A DNA stretch of 64,000 bases from Paracoccaceae bacterium (GTDB lineage: Bacteria > Pseudomonadota > Alphaproteobacteria > Rhodobacterales > Rhodobacteraceae). The translations under genes were made by a program, and so were the position numbers. The notes under the pieces were generated by a model. That model worked only from the letters and a program-made list of their open reading frames with translations. It was not told the origin of the DNA and did not search any database. This document shows positions 8,973 to 19,700 of this stretch, in pieces (the stretch's first letter is position 1; the number at the start of each line of letters is the position of its first letter). The stretch is from NCBI GenBank assembly GCA_020622085.1, contig JAHRYM010000001.1, forward strand, positions 2,211,620 through 2,275,619, in the 5' to 3' direction.

Positions 8973-9026
8973 TGAGCAATGCATCAGATAAGTACGGGGG
9001 CACGTGGATGGACGGCCGGACATAGA

Positions 9027-10331
9027 TCACGCAGGCATGAATTGGGAAAGGCAGAGCTCCATCAAACGCTTCAACTCATCCACATGCTTGCACGACGGGC
9101 CGGTCATGTTCAATGTCGCCACGGACAGCATCGCCTCGGAATCTTTCGCCCCGATTGCATAGTGCGTGCAGATCGGATCGGGCGGTAGCTCACCATGGTG
9201 CGGATAGAGCAGCATAACATTCGGGCAATTGTAGAGCTGGCTGTACGCCATCAGCTGATAGACATCCCCTTGGCTGACACCCTGTTTCGGATCGTCGATC
9301 TGCGGAGTCATCCGCTTCCATTTGGTGTCGATGACCATCACGACCCGCTCACCCTGCCGGATGATCACGTCGGGCTTCGTCCGAAATCGGCCCGCCTCCC
9401 CTTCGAACAGACAGTCGCGATGGCCGCCTTGTGCTACGACCCGCAGACCGCTGCCGGCCAAGGCGCGGGGCAACAAGCGGGCGACATAATTCTCAAACAG
9501 GGTGTTCATCTCAAAAAGCAGAGCGTGGCCATCGACCGATCCCGCGCTGGTCTGCTGATGCCGGTCCGACAGGAACAGTCGCGCAAAGGACACAAGATCG
9601 CGCCAGCGTTGGTTGGTTCGATCAAGCGTAATCAGGTCCCAACGCAAAGCCTTGACCGGCACATCGGTAACATCGGCATAGGCGAAGCTCAGCTCGCGCA
9701 GCATCCGCTGATTTTCTGGTGCCTGAGCCAGGCGCTGCAGGCGTGTGATGGCAGCGCGCATCACCCGGTTCAGTGCGATATCAGGGGACAGGTCATCGAA
9801 ACGGCACGCCAGCTTCTGGGGCGCTACGGCGTGTCGTGAGAATTGTCGTGTGACGTCCAGCCGACCGCGCAAGGCAGGCAGGTCGTCTTCGTGGTCCAGA
9901 TAGCGCCGGGGCATGCCTTGGCGCACAGCATCCGCAAGCCGTCTACAGAATAGCCGGATCAGCAATTCGAGCACGGTGTCCCGCTGCCAGCCAAGCTGCG
10001 CCATGGACCCCGCATCGATGGGCAGGTCGTGCACGACCCCCAGCATGTGGATCAGCCGTGTGCGCAGGTCAGTGTCATGGGGTTTGCGTTCACCCGGCCC
10101 TTCGATCTTCGGCAAGATCTCGAGCTGGCATCCCGGCGCCGCGATGACACCCACCACGCCACGGGCGAGCAGGCCCTTTCGGCCATGCTCCAGCACACCC
10201 TCACCACCGCGCCCCGCGAAAGCGGACCGCTGCGCAATCGCCGCGACTCGGTCGGCCTGCACTTCAGGGATCGAGTTCTCATCATCCCCGTAGCCGATGC
10301 GCTGCCATTCACGCAGGGTGCGGCGGATCAT
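9027..10331 (-). CDS. mcrC: McrC-like nuclease subunit of an McrBC restriction system
   Basis: A 434-aa protein that pairs with the upstream AAA+ McrB-like motor to cut modified foreign DNA. The C-terminal half carries a PD-(D/E)XK nuclease signature: RTKPDVIIRQG followed by VVMVIDTKWKRM. The N-terminal portion (RTLREWQRIGYGDDENSIPE...) is the McrC partner-binding region. Its start codon overlaps the McrB stop by 4 bp (10328-10331), as expected for a stoichiometric complex. Length matches McrC relatives that carry an N-terminal extension. It is the last gene of the minus-strand operon, facing the prophage end. It appears intact. Confidence 0.88.
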   Translation of the reverse strand: MIRRTLREWQRIGYGDDENSIPEVQADRVAAIAQRSAFAGRGGEGVLEHGRKGLLARGVVGVIAAPGCQLEILPKIEGPGERKPHDTDLRTRLIHMLGVVHDLPIDAGSMAQLGWQRDTVLELLIRLFCRRLADAVRQGMPRRYLDHEDDLPALRGRLDVTRQFSRHAVAPQKLACRFDDLSPDIALNRVMRAAITRLQRLAQAPENQRMLRELSFAYADVTDVPVKALRWDLITLDRTNQRWRDLVSFARLFLSDRHQQTSAGSVDGHALLFEMNTLFENYVARLLPRALAGSGLRVVAQGGHRDCLFEGEAGRFRTKPDVIIRQGERVVMVIDTKWKRMTPQIDDPKQGVSQGDVYQLMAYSQLYNCPNVMLLYPHHGELPPDPICTHYAIGAKDSEAMLSVATLNMTGPSCKHVDELKRLMELCLSQFMPA

Positions 10332-13141
10332 GGGGCCAGCAGCCGCGTATAGTCGAAGCCCTGCTCCACGCTGCGAACCGTCCAGCGAAACCGGGGCAGG
10401 GCCTCACCATTATCGAGCCCCGGCGGCGCTTTGAGCGCTGAGCGGTTCAGAAACCCGCCGCTGATGTTGTGGTCATGCGTTTCCAGATCGCCCAGCACTG
10501 CAGCGATCTTGGTCCAATCCTCGAAGAAATATTCGGCCAGAAGCGGGATCACCTTGTGACGCATCACCTCGTCGACACCGGCGCGTGTTTCGCAGCCAGT
10601 GAAATAGGCATGCCCGATCTGGTGCTCGCGGTCATAGAGATATTCGATGCGATCATTGATCGTGGTCAGCAGCAGGGGCAGGTCGATCTCGGTGCGCTCT
10701 GCCGCACCCTTGAGAACGGCGGGATCAGGCATCAGTTCGCGGAAGGTGAAACGCCGCCGCAGCGCCGTATCCAACAGCGCGATCGAGCGGTCGGCTGTAT
10801 TCATCGTGCCGAGGATGTGCAGGTTCGATGGAACCCCGAATTCATCCCCCGAATACGGCAGACGCACCTTGATCTGGTTCGGCTGACCGAGCCGCTTATC
10901 GGGTTCCAGCAACGTGATCAACTCCCCTAAGACCTTCGAGATATTGGCACGGTTGATCTCGTCGATGATCAGGACGAAGGGCTCTGGGTCAGCTGCTCCT
11001 TCTACGCGCTGGCTGTTCATGTAGCGTTCAAGAGCTGGCACGTTCAGTTCGCCGTCATAGAGCAAATAGATCGATTGCTGCATGAAACGGCGCGAGTAGA
11101 TTTCATCGACGGGGACACCCTCGTGATCCGCCCAGAGCCATTGGACCGCGCGACGATGGGCATAGTCACCTTCTGGTCGCGGCGCGAACTCGTATCCGCC
11201 GGTGAACAGGCCGATCGCACGAAACTTAGAATTGCCCTTCGACACGATGACGACATCGCCTGTACGGATCCAGTTACGAAACCGAAACGGCATCTGAACT
11301 GCCCCGGAACGGCCATCGACCTCTCCGCTCTGTGCGCCGCTCGCCTTGCAAGCCTCGAGAATGGCCTCCCGGCTGGCATATTTTTCGTCGCTCCAGTCGA
11401 TATCCTCAAATCCGAGCACCGCGTACCCGCCCTTGATCGCATCCTCGAACAGGTGGGCATCCTCTGGGTTGTTCGCTTCGCCGATCGACATCTTGAACAC
11501 TTGCCGTCCGGCGATCTGGACACTGTCTGCGGTTGATGCGCGCCCTCGACTGGTCTCAGCACGCTTTGCGATGCGCCGAAATGTTCCCGGCACGGTTTCG
11601 AGCCTGAACCCGGCCGAAGCAGTGCCCTCCCCATTGTCGGAACCGGTCATGGGCTGCCGACCCTCGACGAAATCTTCATAGGCCATTGACTGGTGAAAGG
11701 TCACAAACTCGATCCTCCCCGCCGCCAACAGGCGCTGATATAGGTCCACCAGCGCATCGCGGTCAGCTGGCACCGGCTCACCACACATGCGGACGGCTTC
11801 GGCTGTCGTGCTGTAGGTTTTTCCAGTGCCGGGCGGGCCATAGAGAATTAGATTTTGTGCCATAGCTGCGCCAACCCTAGCTGTTGTCTCGATCTCCGTC
11901 TCGGCCGGTTCGGCCGCTTCCCATAGGCGCGCCAAGGCTCGAGCCGCCGCAGGTTTGATCAGGATACCTGAGGATTGCGGGCTCCAGTCCTGACCCGCGA
12001 TCTTGCTGGTCAATATGTCCAGCGGCACGAAGGCATCCAGCGCTGGATCTCGGATATCCTCGAATTCGACATCGATGAAATCAGCAGTTTCGCCAGCTTC
12101 CGCGCGCGCCTTGTCCCAATGGGTGTCAGGGTAAGGCGCTTTAGCCACCCTGCCGCGGGCGATCACCCCGCGTGGATCCTGCCCCGTTCGGAGGAGGTAT
12201 ACCCGGTCGTCAACCTTCGGTTTCTTCGAGCTGGTCCGCCAGGGATGCGTGGCAGTCTCGCCTGCAACCGTGGTGGCCCGGTCTTCCGCGAAGGACTGCC
12301 AGTCCCACTTTGCGGGGTTCCAACTGACCAGATAGGTCGCCCCGCGGTCACGCCACTTGCTTTCAATATCTGGCTCATAGAAGTCGATCACCCGGCCATG
12401 CTCAGAGTCGAGCTTCTTTCGCAGCTCCCCAATGGCTGCATCCAGTGAGGCCGTGTCCATCTTGTTGGCATCCCGACGGGTGGCTACGCCGAAGCCTTCG
12501 AGGATTTCTCGCTTGTGACGCGGGCTGGAAATGCGCTCAAATTCATCAGGAAACAGAAGATGCGGCAGGATATGGCGCAATTGCCGTCCTTCTACCCCCG
12601 GCGCGGCGTCAAGAAACGCGGTGAACTGGTTTGACTGCGCGAGATTTTCCTCGCGTTGATCCGGCGGCAGCTTCTTCCAGAGCTGAAGCGCTCCGATCAG
12701 AAAGCTCAACTCGCGCCATCTATGGTTCTTGTAAGCCTGCCCCGTATGGCCAAGACCTTCAAGAAGGTTATGGTTCAGGAAAGCGACGTCATCGGGCAGG
12801 TCGTCGCCGGACCAAGACCACATCTCTTTGATCCGCTCGACTTTCGTCGAAGCATTCATGTCGCTGGGGAAAACGAACAGCAGCCAGTGCAGCTCGGCCA
12901 TGAGTTTGCGACTGTCGGGCGAGCCAGCCCCAACCTGCTGCCCAAGTTTGACATAGTATGTGCCGTCACCTTCATCGGGGTTCTGGACGAATGAACGATT
13001 AAGCTCTTCCAGGTTCTCGGATGTCCAGAGCGTTAGGCCGGGCTGCAACAGGGATCCATCGCGCAACAAACATTCCGCCGCAAACTCGCGCATCGCGGGA
13101 TAGAGTTTGCTATTGTCATGATGTGGGTTAAAACTCGCCAT
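10328..13141 (-). CDS. mcrB: McrB-like AAA+ GTPase with EVE/PUA-like sensor regions
   Basis: A 937-aa motor and sensor subunit of an McrBC-type system. Walker A is LYGPPGTGKTYS (about 430), Walker B is VLIIDEINRANISKVLGEL with the McrB signature, and the sensor segment is MNTADRSIALLDTALRRRF. Before the AAA+ domain is a segment typical of EVE/PUA-like modified-base readers (YLVSWNPAKWDW ... DRVYLLRTG). A second EVE-like stretch (GDVVIVSKGNSKFRAIGLFTGGYEF) seems inserted within the AAA+ region. The start chosen is ATG 13141, with AGAAAGGA upstream on the minus strand and an onset MASFNPHHDN. An earlier in-frame ATG at 13276 lies inside the HNH gene. Confidence 0.87.
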   Translation of the reverse strand: MASFNPHHDNSKLYPAMREFAAECLLRDGSLLQPGLTLWTSENLEELNRSFVQNPDEGDGTYYVKLGQQVGAGSPDSRKLMAELHWLLFVFPSDMNASTKVERIKEMWSWSGDDLPDDVAFLNHNLLEGLGHTGQAYKNHRWRELSFLIGALQLWKKLPPDQREENLAQSNQFTAFLDAAPGVEGRQLRHILPHLLFPDEFERISSPRHKREILEGFGVATRRDANKMDTASLDAAIGELRKKLDSEHGRVIDFYEPDIESKWRDRGATYLVSWNPAKWDWQSFAEDRATTVAGETATHPWRTSSKKPKVDDRVYLLRTGQDPRGVIARGRVAKAPYPDTHWDKARAEAGETADFIDVEFEDIRDPALDAFVPLDILTSKIAGQDWSPQSSGILIKPAAARALARLWEAAEPAETEIETTARVGAAMAQNLILYGPPGTGKTYSTTAEAVRMCGEPVPADRDALVDLYQRLLAAGRIEFVTFHQSMAYEDFVEGRQPMTGSDNGEGTASAGFRLETVPGTFRRIAKRAETSRGRASTADSVQIAGRQVFKMSIGEANNPEDAHLFEDAIKGGYAVLGFEDIDWSDEKYASREAILEACKASGAQSGEVDGRSGAVQMPFRFRNWIRTGDVVIVSKGNSKFRAIGLFTGGYEFAPRPEGDYAHRRAVQWLWADHEGVPVDEIYSRRFMQQSIYLLYDGELNVPALERYMNSQRVEGAADPEPFVLIIDEINRANISKVLGELITLLEPDKRLGQPNQIKVRLPYSGDEFGVPSNLHILGTMNTADRSIALLDTALRRRFTFRELMPDPAVLKGAAERTEIDLPLLLTTINDRIEYLYDREHQIGHAYFTGCETRAGVDEVMRHKVIPLLAEYFFEDWTKIAAVLGDLETHDHNISGGFLNRSALKAPPGLDNGEALPRFRWTVRSVEQGFDYTRLLAP

Positions 13142-13182
13142 GCAGTGTCGTCCTTTCTGAAATTCACCTTTCGTACCGCCGA

Positions 13183-14010
13183 TTATCTCGCCCTGTCGCG
13201 CGGCGGCAGCGATAGCGTTTGTGTCTGGCTCGCATCTCGCGACGCAGAAGCGTTGAAGGCATACTTGCGGTGCCACGCAAGATTTTCACGCTGTCGCGAC
13301 GTGAGCGAGAGCGACATCTGCCAGCGCAACTCAGAACGGGCTTCTTCGCTCAAGACCGGAGAGAATTCAGGGTGTCCAGCGTCAGCGAAAGTTACAAGAC
13401 CGCGGTCGAACGCCGCGTCCCAAAGGGCTGAAAGCAAAAGGCCGTTATGCACATCAAGACGCTGTGCATCGCCGCTGCAATCCTTCCAAGGCACGATATG
13501 CGAGGCGCGCAGCAGGGCCGGATCGGTGATTCCGGTCAGCGGGCAGCGGCCCTGCCAATAGGTCATCAGCCGATCGCGGAAGATATCCTGGCCAACTCGC
13601 TGGACGACCAGCCGCTCGGCCTCGGTGCTCTTGGGCAGTCCGGCGATGGCCGCCCTATACTCTTCGAGCGGGCCGTCAGGCAGCGTCACCCCCAACTGAT
13701 ATACACGGGGCATCACGGCATAAAGCGCGGTCAAGTTTAGATAGGCATAGCGCAGCAAGCCTGGGCCTGGCACATCAGCGGGTGGCAGATTCAACTCCTC
13801 GACGATTCCGTCGTGATCGAGGGCGAGGAACCACGGCCCCTCTGGTCCAGCAGCCGCGAACCAGACCGTGCCTTTCGCGGTCGTTGACCCGTAGCGCGCC
13901 CAGCCGTCCGCTTCGCCCAAGGCGCGGCGATAACCGTTCTGCCAGGCGACCTTCTGGCATTCCTGCGAGACGACAAAGCTCTGGGGTGACTCGATCTGCA
14001 ATGCGATCAC
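13183..14010 (-). CDS. HNH endonuclease
   Basis: A 275-aa protein with an HNH-type nuclease core in its C-terminal half: CPLTGITDPALLRASHIVPW, then RLDVHNGLLLSALWDAAFDRG. This matches the HNH_2-type nucleases common in restriction islands. The N-terminal 130 residues are a separate domain of unknown role, possibly target recognition. It overlaps the upstream 261-aa gene by 4 bp and ends 41 bp before McrB, so it belongs to the same transcript. It may be the nuclease of the upstream DISARM-like set or a further McrBC-associated effector; the sequence alone does not decide. Confidence 0.8.
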   Translation of the reverse strand: MIALQIESPQSFVVSQECQKVAWQNGYRRALGEADGWARYGSTTAKGTVWFAAAGPEGPWFLALDHDGIVEELNLPPADVPGPGLLRYAYLNLTALYAVMPRVYQLGVTLPDGPLEEYRAAIAGLPKSTEAERLVVQRVGQDIFRDRLMTYWQGRCPLTGITDPALLRASHIVPWKDCSGDAQRLDVHNGLLLSALWDAAFDRGLVTFADAGHPEFSPVLSEEARSELRWQMSLSLTSRQRENLAWHRKYAFNASASRDASQTQTLSLPPRDRAR

Positions 14011-14792
14011 CCATCCAGCCGTTCAAGAAGTCCCGCCCTCATGTCTTCCAGCGCGGGCAGCACATCGCGCTCGGTCAGCATGTCCCGGACTTGATCTTCG
14101 AAGTTGTCGAAGAACTCAGATACGGTCATCCCATCGGCGTCTTCCCTGGCTGCCGCGATATAGGCGTCGACCATTTCAGCCGCCAGTTCCAAAAGGTCGC
14201 CATCCGGATCGATCATCTCGTCGACATGCGACTGGAAAAGATCCATCGCTTCGCCCCGATCCGACAGCGCCGACCAGACGGTCCCGGAGCCCTCGATCTC
14301 GTAACCGATCACGTCACCACGCGCGGGCCCGATCAGGTCCAGGTTCCGGCCCGAGGCTTCGCTGTTAACACCCTCGACGATCAGGGCGACCATGCCGTCC
14401 AGCCAGATGTTGCCCAGTGCATCCTCGTCCATGTCGAGGTCGACTTCGATGGCCTTGGCGCTCAGGAACACCTGCGCATGACGCGGCAGCTTTTCGATCT
14501 CGGTTTCGATCACGGCCCGGACCATGCCTTCGAACGCACCGGACAGCGACCCCAGGCGCACATCGTCCCAGCCCATGTCGTCATCGAACGGGCCTTCTTG
14601 CAGCGACCAGCAGTATTCATCCCACATGTGCCGCGCGGCGACATCGCCGAACATACCTTGGGCAGGCCGCCCGCGCAGGTCTTCGATCACGGCGCCGACG
14701 ATCCGCTTTGCCTTAGCGACCGCGAAATCGTGGGCGGCAGTTTGCAGCCGCATGAGGCCGTCGAGGCTGACCTCTGTCATATCGTCGGTCAT
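14007..14792 (-). CDS. Uncharacterised acidic protein in the defence operon
   Basis: A 261-aa protein, strongly acidic (runs such as PFDDDMGWDD and DLDMDEDALG) and largely helical, with no cysteine cluster, membrane helix or nuclease motif visible. It starts 1 bp after the methylase stop codon and overlaps the HNH start by 4 bp, so it is tightly coupled to both. I do not recognise the family. An acidic, DNA-mimic-like surface or a structural adaptor role would fit its composition, but that is speculation. Confidence 0.65.
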   Translation of the reverse strand: MTDDMTEVSLDGLMRLQTAAHDFAVAKAKRIVGAVIEDLRGRPAQGMFGDVAARHMWDEYCWSLQEGPFDDDMGWDDVRLGSLSGAFEGMVRAVIETEIEKLPRHAQVFLSAKAIEVDLDMDEDALGNIWLDGMVALIVEGVNSEASGRNLDLIGPARGDVIGYEIEGSGTVWSALSDRGEAMDLFQSHVDEMIDPDGDLLELAAEMVDAYIAAAREDADGMTVSEFFDNFEDQVRDMLTERDVLPALEDMRAGLLERLDG

Positions 14793-15617
14793 GTCACATC
14801 CCCATCGCCGTGAATTCGCCGTTGGCCTCCATTCGGTCCCAGGCGGCGAGGGTCAGGCGTTGGGTGCGGTATTCGCCGTGGTGGCGGATTTCCTTTTCCT
14901 TCAGGACGCGGAAGGTTTCCGAGGGGTAGTCGGGGCCGCGCGCGTCGGCGGGGTCGAGGATGTAGCGCAGATCAATGCGGGTCAGGCCGTAGGCGCGGGC
15001 GTAGAAGGCGTCGAGATCGGCGCGGAGAACGGCGCGGCGATCCTCGTCCCAGGCAAAGGGCGGGCCGTCATGGCCTAAGTCTCGCGCGAAGGGGGCGAGG
15101 GCGTGCGAGGTGTAGGTGAGTTCCAGCACCTTCGGGGTGATGAAGGCGAGGCGGGGGTCGGTGTAGAAGGTGGGCGGGAGGATGGGGAGTTGTGCTGCTG
15201 TGCCTTGTGGGATACTCGGCTGGCTCAACGAGTTTCTCAAAGCGTAGTCGACAACCAAAGAGCTAAGGTTTGCCAGCAATTTAGCTTGCGACAGGGCATC
15301 GGCACCAGTGACTAGAATCCAACCATAGGTCATTGGCATGTTTGGTAAAATGGTTGCCACGAGGGTGCGCTCGTTCGTGACGCTGGAAACACGTCTAAAG
15401 CCAAGTATGGAACTACAACCTAAAGACATTCCCCATCGCTCGACTATCCGCGCATACTCTGATCGCAGGGCAACAAGCTCGAACTGAGGTTCAAAATTGC
15501 AATTAGTCTTCTCGACTGGCGTAACTGCTCTCACCTCTGAACCGGAAAATGTGGCGAAGCGGTGATCAAACAGCCAACCATATTCACCTTCATGGACCGA
15601 AAGCCATTCGGTTCCTA

Positions 15618-16787
15618 GTGTTCTGCACCTGACATAGGATTCCCTAGGGCGCCCCGCTGTGGCATGGTCAGCGGATGAGACGCTCCGACATCTGCCTTCG
15701 CCTTGGCCCCGCCGACCGCGCTGAGCTTCAAGCTTTGCTGAGTAACCGCAACACGCCGCGCAAGCTTGCCTGGCGGGCCGAGATCGTGCTGGCGACGGCG
15801 GATGGTCAAGGCACCGTCGAGATCATGCGGCGGACGGGCATGTCGAAGCCGACTGTCTGGCGCTGGCAGGAGCGGTATCTTGATGAAGGCGTGCCGGGGC
15901 TCAAGAGGGACAAGACGCGGCCCTCGCGGGTGCCACCCCTGCCCAGAGACGTCCGACTGAAGGTGATCGCGAAGACCGTGCAGGAAACGCCCCGCAATGC
16001 CACCCACTGGAGCCGCGCGACGATGGCCGAAGCGGTGGGCATATCGCCCTCGAGCGTGGGGCGCATATGGGCGGATGCAGGGCTGAAGCCGCATATCACG
16101 AAGGGATTCAAGGTCTCGAACGACCCGATGTTCGAGGCGAAGGTCACCGAGATCGCAGGCCTCTATCTCGACCCGCCGGACCGGGCAGTGGTGCTGTGCG
16201 TCGACGAGAAATCCCAGATCCAGGCACTTGACCGCACCCAGCCCGGGCTGCCCCTCAAGAAGGGGCGCGCCGCCACCATAACCCACGACTACAAGCGCCA
16301 TGGCACCACCACGCTGTTCGCCGCGCTGGACGTCAAGTCGGGTCTGGTCATCGGAGAGTGCATGCCACGCCACCGCGCCAGGGAGTTCCTGAGCTTCCTT
16401 CGGCGCATCGACCGGGCAGTGAAGAAACCCCGCGACATCCACGTCGTGCTCGACAACTACGCGACCCACAAGACGCCCGACGTGCTTGCCTGGCTGGAGA
16501 AACATCCGCGCTTCAAGCTGCATTTCACGCCCACCAGCGCGTCCTGGATGAACCTGGTCGAGCGCTTCTTCGCAGAGATCACCACCAAGCGCATCCGACG
16601 TGGCAGCTACTCCAGCGTCGACGACCTCGAGGGCGCGATCTACGACTACCTTCTGCAGCACAACACCAAGCCGAAGCCCTTCGTCTGGAGCAAGACCGCC
16701 GAAGACATCCTCTCCCGCGAACGCCGCGCACTTGATGCCGTCGATGAAATCAGAGGAAATCGGTAGCAACCGTCAGACTCGGAACAC
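15618..16787 (+). mobile_element. IS630-family insertion sequence, copy 1
   Basis: A 1170-bp element flanked by TA (15616-15617 and 16788-16789), the IS630/Tc1-type target duplication. The ends are inverted repeats starting GTGTTC, with further matches (CTGAC) inside. It carries one transposase gene and lies antisense to the methylase it interrupts. A second copy of identical length and identical transposase is at 38267-39436 in the same orientation. Confidence 0.93.
15675..16766 (+). CDS. IS630-family transposase, copy 1
   Basis: A 363-aa DDE transposase. The N-terminal helix-turn-helix region (MRRTGMSKPTVWRWQERYLD, about 51-70) binds the ends. The catalytic core shows VLCVDEKSQIQALDR (first Asp), VVLDNYATHK (second Asp) and NLVERFFAEIT (Glu). 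It is full length and identical in protein sequence to the copy at 38324. The long antisense frame over it is a shadow. Confidence 0.95.
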   Translation: MRRSDICLRLGPADRAELQALLSNRNTPRKLAWRAEIVLATADGQGTVEIMRRTGMSKPTVWRWQERYLDEGVPGLKRDKTRPSRVPPLPRDVRLKVIAKTVQETPRNATHWSRATMAEAVGISPSSVGRIWADAGLKPHITKGFKVSNDPMFEAKVTEIAGLYLDPPDRAVVLCVDEKSQIQALDRTQPGLPLKKGRAATITHDYKRHGTTTLFAALDVKSGLVIGECMPRHRAREFLSFLRRIDRAVKKPRDIHVVLDNYATHKTPDVLAWLEKHPRFKLHFTPTSASWMNLVERFFAEITTKRIRRGSYSSVDDLEGAIYDYLLQHNTKPKPFVWSKTAEDILSRERRALDAVDEIRGNR

Positions 16788-19700
16788 TAGCTGATCTGCG
16801 GATACATCGTCGATACTCTTAAGAGTGCCCTCCCTTGATGCATTAGTTTTATGCAGCATCGTTCGCAGTGAAACTCCCCAAAGATTTCCAGAGTCACCCT
16901 TGGTTTCATCAATTAGAACAGAGGCATTCGAGTATACTTTGGCGGTTAGTTCCGCATCGGCACGGGAACGAAATACCGGTGCAGTTCGAGTGTTCGGGTT
17001 CAGTGCTGATATCATACTTGAAGTTAATGTAAAATTCCGCTCTGCCTCCCCAATTTGCGAAGGGTGAGTCAGAAAGAACGTGAATTGTGCGGCAACTTCA
17101 TTTCTACCCAAGGTGAGCAGGCAAAACTTGTAGCTACGATGAACTCCAGGGAATATGCCTTCTCGGTTTTCAAAATCTATAAGCCTCGCCAACCGGTTCT
17201 TCTCTGCGATATGAGCAAAGAAAGGCGCTGTTGTGGCGTCGGTCGCAATGCCGGTCGGAACAATCACCCCCGCATGATCTCGTGCCAATTTAGCAAACAG
17301 TTCAGCAAACAGGGCGTATGTGTTGATATCCCCCCGTGCTGTCAGCTCAAATCGCCCTCCATCCTCGCCTGGCAGGCGGACGAACTCGCTGGTCGCCTCC
17401 GCCTCGCGCTTTGCCTCGATGAAGGAATCGAACAGTGCGCGGTCAGCGGTCCCCGGTGCAGCCTTTTCCAGCGCCTTAATCAGCCGGTCGCGCGCGGCCT
17501 TGTTCGCGGCATTGGCAATTTCTGGCGAGCGAGAGGCAAAAAACTCCTGCTCTTGCAGCTTGATCCGCTCCCACGGCGGGTTGCCCAGCACCACATCGAA
17601 CCCGCCGCGCTGCATCACATCGGGGAACTCGAGCGGCCAGTGAAAGGCGCGGGCGCGGCGGGCGGCCTTGGGCGCGTCCATCATCGAGGGCCGGATCTTG
17701 CCCTGATTGAGGGCCAGCCAAAGCTCCTCGGTCGTCGGCACGGTGCGGGCCGAGGCCCCCGCCGGTGCGCCGCCCACCTTGGGCAGCAGGAACGCCGCGA
17801 CATAGAGGTTCGCCGCCGCCGTCGCCCGCACAAAGGCCTGCCCCTTGCGCAGTTCCTTGAACCGCGCGGCCTTGGCCCCGATCTGTTCCACCGTATCCTC
17901 GGGCAGGTCGCGGAAGCCCGAGAAATCCAGCGCCAGCGGCTTCATCTCGGGCATGGCAACTTGCCCGGTGCCGAAATCGAACCCGCCCTGGCCCGAGGTC
18001 GCGGCGCGGTTGGCCTGCAGGTAGTAACGCGCGGTATCCTTGTCGTCTCCCGTCAGCGGCTTGTAGGCGACATCGGGGATGCCCCCTTGCAGCACCTTCA
18101 GGTCGAACACCCCCAGCAGCGCATCGCCGCAGCGGATCTGCGCGTCGAAGAAGCCGAGGGGAAGGCCGGGGTCCACCGTCTCGATCCAGAGCGCGACCTT
18201 GGTCAGCTCCACCGCCATCGGGTTACGGTCCACCCCGTGCAGGCAGGACCGCGCGACATCGCGCAGGGCATGGCGGAAATCGGCCAGCGAGGGCGTGCCA
18301 TCGGCGCGGATGCGCGCGAGCCGCGTGGCGATGCGGCGGGCGGCGGCCAGCAGGAAATGGCCCGAGCCGCAGGCAGGGTCGATGACCGACAGTTTCAGCA
18401 GCGCCTTTTCCGGGTCATCCGCCTCGGCCTCGGTCTTGTCGAGCACAGGGTCGAGTGCGGTATCGAGCAGGGCCTGAACGAGGCTGTCGGGCGTGTAATA
18501 GGATCCGGTGGTTTTGCGCTGGTTCCCCTTCTGCTCCGCCGCCTCGGAGGCGAAGAGCAGGGTCTTGCCGTCATCCCCCAACTGCGGTTGCAGTTCGAGG
18601 AGGGATTCATAGACCGAGCCCAGCTCCTCGGTCTCCATCGCGCGCCAGTTGACGGGGACCATGCCGGTCTTCTGATCGAGCCAAGACAGGCGATAGAGAG
18701 CCTCCATGAAGGCGCGGTTGCGCAGGCGGGCGGTTTCGAGGTGGGGCAGCTTGTCGCCAGAGAAGAGGCCGCCAAGGGCGGGGAGGGCGAGCGCGTCCTG
18801 GCCGTTGGCCAGAGCGTGGAAGACGATCTTGATGCCCTCGTAGCGGTCGTGATGCTTGTCCCACGAGGCGGCGCGGTAGCATTGGGCGCGCAGGGCGGCG
18901 AGGCTGTAGCCTTCGGCATAGAGCTTGCGGGCGTCGGGCTTGGCCTTTTCGGGGTGCAGAAGGTTGCGATCCTCGGCCACCATCAGGAAAATCAGGCGGT
19001 AGACGAGGCGGAGGAGCTCGTTGAACCATTCGGTCAGGTTGACCTCGCCCGATTTCAGCTTGTCGCGCAGGTCGGGGTTGGCTTCGAGGAAGCCGGAGCC
19101 GAGAACCTTGAGCGCGATCTGGACCTGGACGGCCAGACGGTCGCGGGCGACCTCGCCTTCCTTCGATCCGGCATCGCGCCAGCGTTCCAGCGCGCAATCA
19201 GTGGCCGGGGCTTCCGCGACGCCAAAGCGGCTGCGGTGAATCAGTAGCCAAAGGACGGCGAAGGAGGCGGCATCCTCGTTGGTGAAGATTTGTGAAAGGT
19301 CGGCCTCGATATAGGCCGGGCGGGTCAGCGAAGCGTTGTCGCGCATCACGCGGATCAGGGTGCCGTTGGTGACAAGGCCCCAGAGGGTTTCTTCATGTTC
19401 GTTCAGATGGTCCTGAAGCGCAAAGGCGGGAGAGCGTGTGCGGTCGGTCGAGAGGGTCGCGCTGCGCCGGTCGAGCTTTTCGTCAGACGGGGGCACGACC
19501 ACGATCGGCACCCTGCCGCCCGCGATAAAGGACAGAGCGCCATCGGCGGTAGTGAGGTCGTCGAAGCCGAAGGTTTCCTGCAGGAAGGCCTTGATGAACC
19601 GACGCGTCGCATCGGTCGAGGGGTTCGCGATCCTGGCGAAGGTGTCGAAATGCGACTGGCCGACGCGGAATGCGGTCGATATTTCCTCGCGTATCGTCAG

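Noticed and set aside
15600-15617. Suspected frameshift next to the IS630 insertion in the methylase
   Set aside because: Careful reading gives three, not four, A residues at 15600-15602, and the two halves join in frame once the IS and one TA are removed.
15615-16769. Long minus-strand open frame antisense to the IS630 transposase (also at 38264-39418)
   Set aside because: It mirrors the transposase codons, has no domain and occurs identically in both IS copies; a GC-rich shadow frame.
17055-19247. 730-residue + strand frame opposite the methylase
   Set aside because: Antisense to a clear methylase with catalytic motifs; no recognisable protein features.
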